DNA of 64,000 nt, taken from assembly GCF_015326965.1 (NCBI RefSeq), contig NZ_CP017659.1, positions 3,100,001 through 3,164,000 on the forward strand, given 5' to 3'. The notes under the pieces are model-generated. The model was not told where the DNA came from. It did not search any database and saw nothing but the letters and a program-made list of their open reading frames with translations. Source of the DNA: Paenibacillus sp. JZ16 (lineage in GTDB: Bacteria > Bacillota > Bacilli > Paenibacillales > Paenibacillaceae). Below are positions 60,852 through 64,000 of this stretch, in pieces; positions within the stretch are counted from its first letter, which is position 1; the number at the start of each line of letters is the position of its first letter. A program made the translations under genes and the position numbers.

Positions 60852-60989
60852 TCATGCTGACGAGAAGATTATCTTATCGCTGACATTGTGATCTTTTTGC
60901 GGCACAATCTGTGGGGCGGCTGCATAAACGGCAGTACCTCCCAACATCAATAACGCGGTCATCGCTAAAACAATTTTTCTCTTCCTCAT
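60852..60989 (-). CDS. 45-residue exported peptide or remnant
   Basis: ATG 60989 follows AAAGGGGA. The translation is a clean signal peptide (MRKRKIVLAMTALLMLGGTAVYAAA) followed by only 20 residues (PQIVPQKDHNVSDKIIFSSA). Such short secreted products may be real small peptides, or the N-terminal stub of a truncated exported protein. It overlaps nothing and lies just past the convergent membrane gene. Confidence 0.45.
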   Translation of the reverse strand: MRKRKIVLAMTALLMLGGTAVYAAAPQIVPQKDHNVSDKIIFSSA

Positions 60990-61215
60990 TCCCCTTTCTT
61001 CCTCCCCTTCGGTTATTTCCCTAAACTATTAAAATATCGGATATTATACCAAAATAATCAATAGATCAAGAGAAGAGAACAGTAGGACTAAACTATGACA
61101 TACACTTATGTTTGGTTGCTTTGATTGGGCAAATTGTTAGTGTAACCGATATAAAATTATGTCCAAATTTTGCCGAAATAAGTGTTATACTTGACGAAAA
61201 AAGGAGTTGTATCAC

Positions 61216-61941
61216 TTGAAGAAATCTTTTGTTAAAACCATTGCCACTCTAGGACTTGGCATGATGATTGGATCTGCAACCATTGCAGCTGCAGCACCAG
61301 GTACAATTCAAGCCGTTTTATCAAAATTCACGATTATCGTAGATGGACAAAAACAAAATCTCAAATCAGATCCGATCATATACAAAGGTACAACCTACCT
61401 ACCGGTTCGTGAGGTTGCTGAAATGCTAAACGCTGAGTTATCTTCTTTCGATAACAAGGCTAAGAGAATAGAATTGAAGACTGGGTCACAAACACCAACA
61501 AATGCCCAAGTAAATTCAAATCAAACAAATGCACCGGAGCCTCCATTAAATCTCAGGCTTAATGAAACCGCTACTCGAGGTGATATGACACTTAAAGTTA
61601 ACAGTGTAAGTTATACAAACTTCGTCCCATCTGGACCTGGAGCAACATCTGGGATAATTGCTGATAAAGGAAACAAGTTCGCTGTTATTCAATTTGAAGC
61701 AACGCTAAACGAAGAGCCTAAAAATCAATTTGCTTGGAGTGCATTAGATTTTTTTGATAGCGCTACTATTGGTGATAAGAAGATAAGTTCAGCTACTTCA
61801 TATGACCATACCAATCTACTAAAGGGTGAGACAAAAACGATTCAAATTACGCTCAACCTTCCAGAAAGTATGGATCTCAGTTCTATTACCTTTAGAGATC
61901 CAAGTAAAAATTCGATTTTTGGTACGATGAATCTTAAATAA
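61216..61941 (+). CDS. Exported stalk-domain protein with DUF4352-like C-terminus
   Basis: The 241-residue protein has a signal peptide (LKKSFVKTIATLGLGMMIGSATIAAAA) and a short copper-amine-oxidase-type stalk domain (about 30-90: FTIIVDGQKQNLKSDPIIYKGTTYLPVREVAEMLNA). After a Thr/Asn linker comes a beta-sandwich (about 110-241: GDMTLKVNSVSY ... KGNKFAVIQFEATLN) resembling DUF4352 or telomeric-repeat-like extracellular domains. TTG 61216 is 9 nt after AAGGAG. It probably sits in the envelope; the ligand is unknown. Confidence 0.8.
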   Translation: MKKSFVKTIATLGLGMMIGSATIAAAAPGTIQAVLSKFTIIVDGQKQNLKSDPIIYKGTTYLPVREVAEMLNAELSSFDNKAKRIELKTGSQTPTNAQVNSNQTNAPEPPLNLRLNETATRGDMTLKVNSVSYTNFVPSGPGATSGIIADKGNKFAVIQFEATLNEEPKNQFAWSALDFFDSATIGDKKISSATSYDHTNLLKGETKTIQITLNLPESMDLSSITFRDPSKNSIFGTMNLK

Positions 61942-62025
61942 TCGATGCCAACGGCGGCAGCGACCGGATACCGATATTTGGGACCACTCCCGCAAGAAAC
62001 GTGACCTTTTTGAGATTTCTAATAG

Positions 62026-62053
62026 AGAAGAGACCCCTTGAGGTCTCTTTTTC
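62026..62053 (+). terminator. Terminator of the stalk-domain gene
   Basis: AAGAGACC pairs with GGTCTCTT around CCTTGA, followed by T5. Confidence 0.88.
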
Positions 62054-62250
62054 ATTTATTAAACTTGCCAATAAACTGAACAGCTCTGGAAATACCATGC
62101 TCCGGATTTTGACCCACTCCACGTTCATCGTTAAATATCCCGTATAACCAATTTCCTGCAGGGCTGTAAAATAAAATCACTGTAACCTCTACCTAGTGGC
62201 ACTTCCCGAAAAAATCCGCCCTCTTCAATCCTCTTTAAGTCCGGTATATC
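62052..62250 (-). pseudogene. C-terminal remnant of a sugar phosphate isomerase/epimerase
   Basis: The minus strand carries family-like pieces in three frames in the right order. They are RDIPDLKRIEEGGFFREVPLGRG, then ALQEIGYTGYLT (62129-62164), then VGQNPEHGISRAVQFIGKFNK and a stop at 62052-62054. These match the end of the TIM-barrel sugar phosphate isomerase/epimerase family, which usually closes with EIGYTGYLTIEREVG-type sequence. At least two frameshifts and loss of the N-terminal part make it a relic. The rest of the gap to 62384 shows nothing clear. Confidence 0.55.
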
Positions 62251-62384
62251 ACGGTTCCGGTCTATTGATTCCGTTGGATATTTCCGTGAGAAGTTTACTT
62301 AGTCTAGACTATAATTTTATAATTTCAGTCTAATGCTTTATTTTCCCTGAACAGAAGGCGCAGCTAAGCAGATCAAGCTCATAC

Positions 62385-62888
62385 TTATTTAATCGAATTT
62401 CGTAACCTGTCCGTTTTAGCAGAGGCTGAAAAATAACTCATTTCCACGACGGAAATAGGCTTTGTTTTTGCTTTCTCCTTTTCTGCTTCTAAAGCCTCAC
62501 CTTGACTTTGTTCTGCGCTTTCCTGGCGAGGTCTCCCTTCCTTCAGCTTGATATCAATAAAATCAACGATCTGCTGAAGTGAGGAGATTTGATTCACGAT
62601 ATTTTCACGGTGGCTTCTTAATTGATCCACCAACTCCGTATATTCCACGGAATCTGTGTTGGCTGAGGCCGCCAAAAACGGCCGCATCGCCTCGAGCGGC
62701 ATGCCCGTTTTTTTAAGGCAAGATATCAACTTGATCATATAGATGTCTTCTTTTCTATAGACGCGATGCCCGTTTTCCTTTCGATCCGCCCGAGGTAGTA
62801 GCTTAATCTTTTCGTAATATCGAATGGTATCCTCGGAAATTCCGGTTTGCTCGGCGATTTGCTTGATCGTATATGTTAGTTCTTCCAC
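62385..62888 (-). CDS. MerR-family transcriptional regulator
   Basis: The 167-residue regulator has a MerR winged helix at residues 3-72 (LTYTIKQIAEQTGISEDTIRYYEKIKLLPRADRKENGHRVYRKEDI), a dimer coiled coil (about 85-125) and a charged tail. There are no cysteine ligands for metals, so a small molecule or stress input is likelier. GTG 62888 is required because an upstream in-frame ATG lies inside the -10 of its own promoter. GGGAGGGG precedes it. It probably activates the divergent Old Yellow Enzyme gene, as MerR proteins do at 19-bp-spacer promoters. Confidence 0.88.
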   Translation of the reverse strand: MEELTYTIKQIAEQTGISEDTIRYYEKIKLLPRADRKENGHRVYRKEDIYMIKLISCLKKTGMPLEAMRPFLAASANTDSVEYTELVDQLRSHRENIVNQISSLQQIVDFIDIKLKEGRPRQESAEQSQGEALEAEKEKAKTKPISVVEMSYFSASAKTDRLRNSIK

Positions 62889-62918
62889 TGCGTCCCCTCC
62901 CAAAATTGCATTTTGCCC

Positions 62919-63028
62919 ATTATACATCTTGGATCCGACTCCAAGTCAAACTTATTCTCCTATCTCTTTCCCTTGGCTCCTCTTTTGTTTTCGCATCTTG
63001 ACTTGGATTCGACTCCAACTTTTATGAT
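62919..63028. promoter_or_regulatory. Two divergent 19-bp-spacer promoters with MerR operators
   Basis: Minus: TTGACT (62949-62944), 19 nt, TATAAT (62924-62919). Plus: TTGACT (62998-63003), 19 nt, TATGAT (63023-63028). Both spacers hold the same dyad, CTTGGA-n-TCnnATCCAAG on one side and CTTGGATTCGACTCCAA on the other. This is the classic MerR-type arrangement, in which the protein untwists an over-long spacer. Confidence 0.85.
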
Positions 63029-63071
63029 GAGCTCTAACAGGGAGAAGTGTCCCGACCATATAAAGGAGGAA

Positions 63072-63152
63072 ATGTATATTGGACTCGAATCGACGCGACA
63101 TTTCACGCGGTTAACTGCGCCTAGTGCCCGCATCAGATTGGAACTGCAATGA
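63072..63152 (+). CDS. Possible 26-codon leader peptide upstream of the Old Yellow Enzyme gene
   Basis: ATG 63072 has AAAGGAGGAA directly upstream, the best ribosome site in the region. It reads MYIGLESTRHFTRLTAPSAR and six more residues to a TGA, 23 nt before the main start. It may be a regulatory leader or a gene remnant. Confidence 0.35.
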   Translation: MYIGLESTRHFTRLTAPSARIRLELQ

Positions 63153-63175
63153 TTAAAAAATAGGAGTGGACATCT

Positions 63176-64000
63176 ATGGACCGTAAATATCAGCCTTTAA
63201 TGGAGCCGTATCGTTTTAAGAATGGTATCCAAGTAAAAAACCGCATCGTTCATGCACCGATGACAATATCTTATTCTAAGCAAGACGGTACAGTATCTGA
63301 TGAGTTAATCGCATATTACGAAAGTCGTTCAAATGGAGTTGGAATCGTTGTCACTGGGAGCGCCATAATCTCACCCAACGCCAAGGTATTTGGCGGCGAA
63401 TTAGCGGCTGATCGCGATGATCTAATCCCAAGTTTACAACGCCTGGCGACAGCCATTAAGAAACGCGGGGCAAAAGCCATTCTGCAAATCTTTCATGGTG
63501 GTCGTGAGAGTTCGCCAGAATTGGTACCGAACCGTGAGATTGTCAGTGCGAGTGCGGTTGCTAAAGAAGGATCGAGCGTGATCCCTCAAGAACTCCAAGA
63601 GAAAGAAATTGTGGACATTATTCGAGCATTTGGCGATAGCACTCGTAGGGCAATCGAGGCTGGTTTCGACGGTGTGGAAATTCATGGGGCAAACCGATTT
63701 CTTATTCAACAATTCTTCTCCCCATACACAAACCGACGCGATGATCGATGGGGAGGAAATATAGACAAACGTATGGCATTTCCACTCACTATTGTAGATA
63801 CAGTAAGAAAAGTGGTGGATGAGTATGCGAAACAGCCGTTTCTTGTGGGGTATCGGTTATCGCCAGAAGAAGAGTTGACGCCCGGTATTACCATGGCCGA
63901 CACACTTATATTGGTGGACGCCCTCGCAAATAAAGATTTGGATTATTTGCATGTCTCTTTAATGGATTTTTGGTCTAAACCTAGACGTGGCGTAGAGGAC
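63176..64000 (+). CDS. Old Yellow Enzyme-family NADH:flavin oxidoreductase, 3' end outside the window
   Basis: The 275 codons present belong to the FMN-dependent ene-reductase family. They show PYRFKNGIQVKNRIVHAPMT, ILQIFHGGRESSPEL (histidine region), FDGVEIHGANRFLIQQFFSPYTNRRDDRWGG, and FLVGYRLSPEE. The HGAN...Q..SP..N.R.D.WGG block is diagnostic. ATG 63176 follows AGGAGTGG. Divergence from a MerR regulator with matched operators suggests induction by electrophiles or quinones. About 100 residues lie beyond the edge. Confidence 0.92.
   Translation, partial: MDRKYQPLMEPYRFKNGIQVKNRIVHAPMTISYSKQDGTVSDELIAYYESRSNGVGIVVTGSAIISPNAKVFGGELAADRDDLIPSLQRLATAIKKRGAKAILQIFHGGRESSPELVPNREIVSASAVAKEGSSVIPQELQEKEIVDIIRAFGDSTRRAIEAGFDGVEIHGANRFLIQQFFSPYTNRRDDRWGGNIDKRMAFPLTIVDTVRKVVDEYAKQPFLVGYRLSPEEELTPGITMADTLILVDALANKDLDYLHVSLMDFWSKPRRGVED

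Overview
The window looks like chromosomal DNA of a spore-forming Paenibacillus, close to the P. lautus type. This is inferred from roughly 50% GC, strong AGGAGG-type ribosome sites with frequent TTG/GTG starts, several copper-amine-oxidase-type stalk-domain proteins, sporulation genes (cmpA, cse60), and gene order shared with Bacillus subtilis around alr-ndoAI-ndoA, tex, sprT/cmpA and btr-feuABC. It reads as ordinary core and accessory chromosome. No complete insertion sequence, prophage or CRISPR array was seen.

Layout. 1-2.5 kb: the 5' part of nfo, a DUF2621 membrane protein and a stalk-domain protein. 2.5-13.4 kb: a minus-strand tad operon for tight-adherence (type IVb) pili, running tadZ-tadA-tadB-tadC-flp-tadE-like-TadG/DUF5702-tadE-like-tadV-DUF6382/FHA. 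It has a terminator hairpin in its leader and two places where one gene looks split by a single base. 13.7-19.8 kb: a secreted nuclease, a PepSY/YtkA envelope pair, a DCC thiol protein, ohr, a tRNA-Leu, and a divergent XRE-regulator/PAS-protein pair that shares an operator. 19.9-26.4 kb: a Fur-boxed catecholate-siderophore uptake locus (btr, feuABC and a double-domain esterase). 26.6-29.6 kb: gsiB and a tRNA cluster (Asn, Ser, Glu, Lys, Leu). Two tRNAs in this cluster are followed by tandem repeats, each unit made of that tRNA's own 3' end plus one shared core of about 80 bp.

29.6-38.8 kb: sprT, cmpA, DinB, CGNR and GNAT proteins, tex, the EndoA toxin-antitoxin pair, alr and a YdcC-like lipoprotein. 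39-43 kb: an MFS exporter with an ArsR-type regulator, a GNAT protein and an esterase. 43.2-47.2 kb: gbsR divergent from opuA-type glycine betaine uptake genes. 47.6-50.4 kb: a UbiA prenyltransferase with an unknown beta-rich protein, then a LacI regulator. 51.3-54.7 kb: a PEP-hydrolase-family TIM barrel, a Tm-1-like/UPF0261 protein, and a regulator fusing a second PEP-hydrolase barrel to an AraC DNA-binding domain. 54.8-62 kb: a PPOX protein, uppP, lipoproteins, cse60, decayed genes and small exported proteins. 62.4-64 kb: a MerR regulator divergent from an Old Yellow Enzyme gene that runs off the right edge.

The most unusual structure is the tRNA-tail repeat family (27.67-27.89 and 28.82-29.43 kb). 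It resembles in plan the tyrT/rtT repeats of Escherichia coli, but here one core family sits behind two different tRNAs. Next are the enzyme-domain/AraC fusion beside its enzyme paralogue, the matched 19-bp-spacer MerR promoters, and the leader terminator of the tad operon. All functional assignments come from reading motifs by eye; no database search was run.
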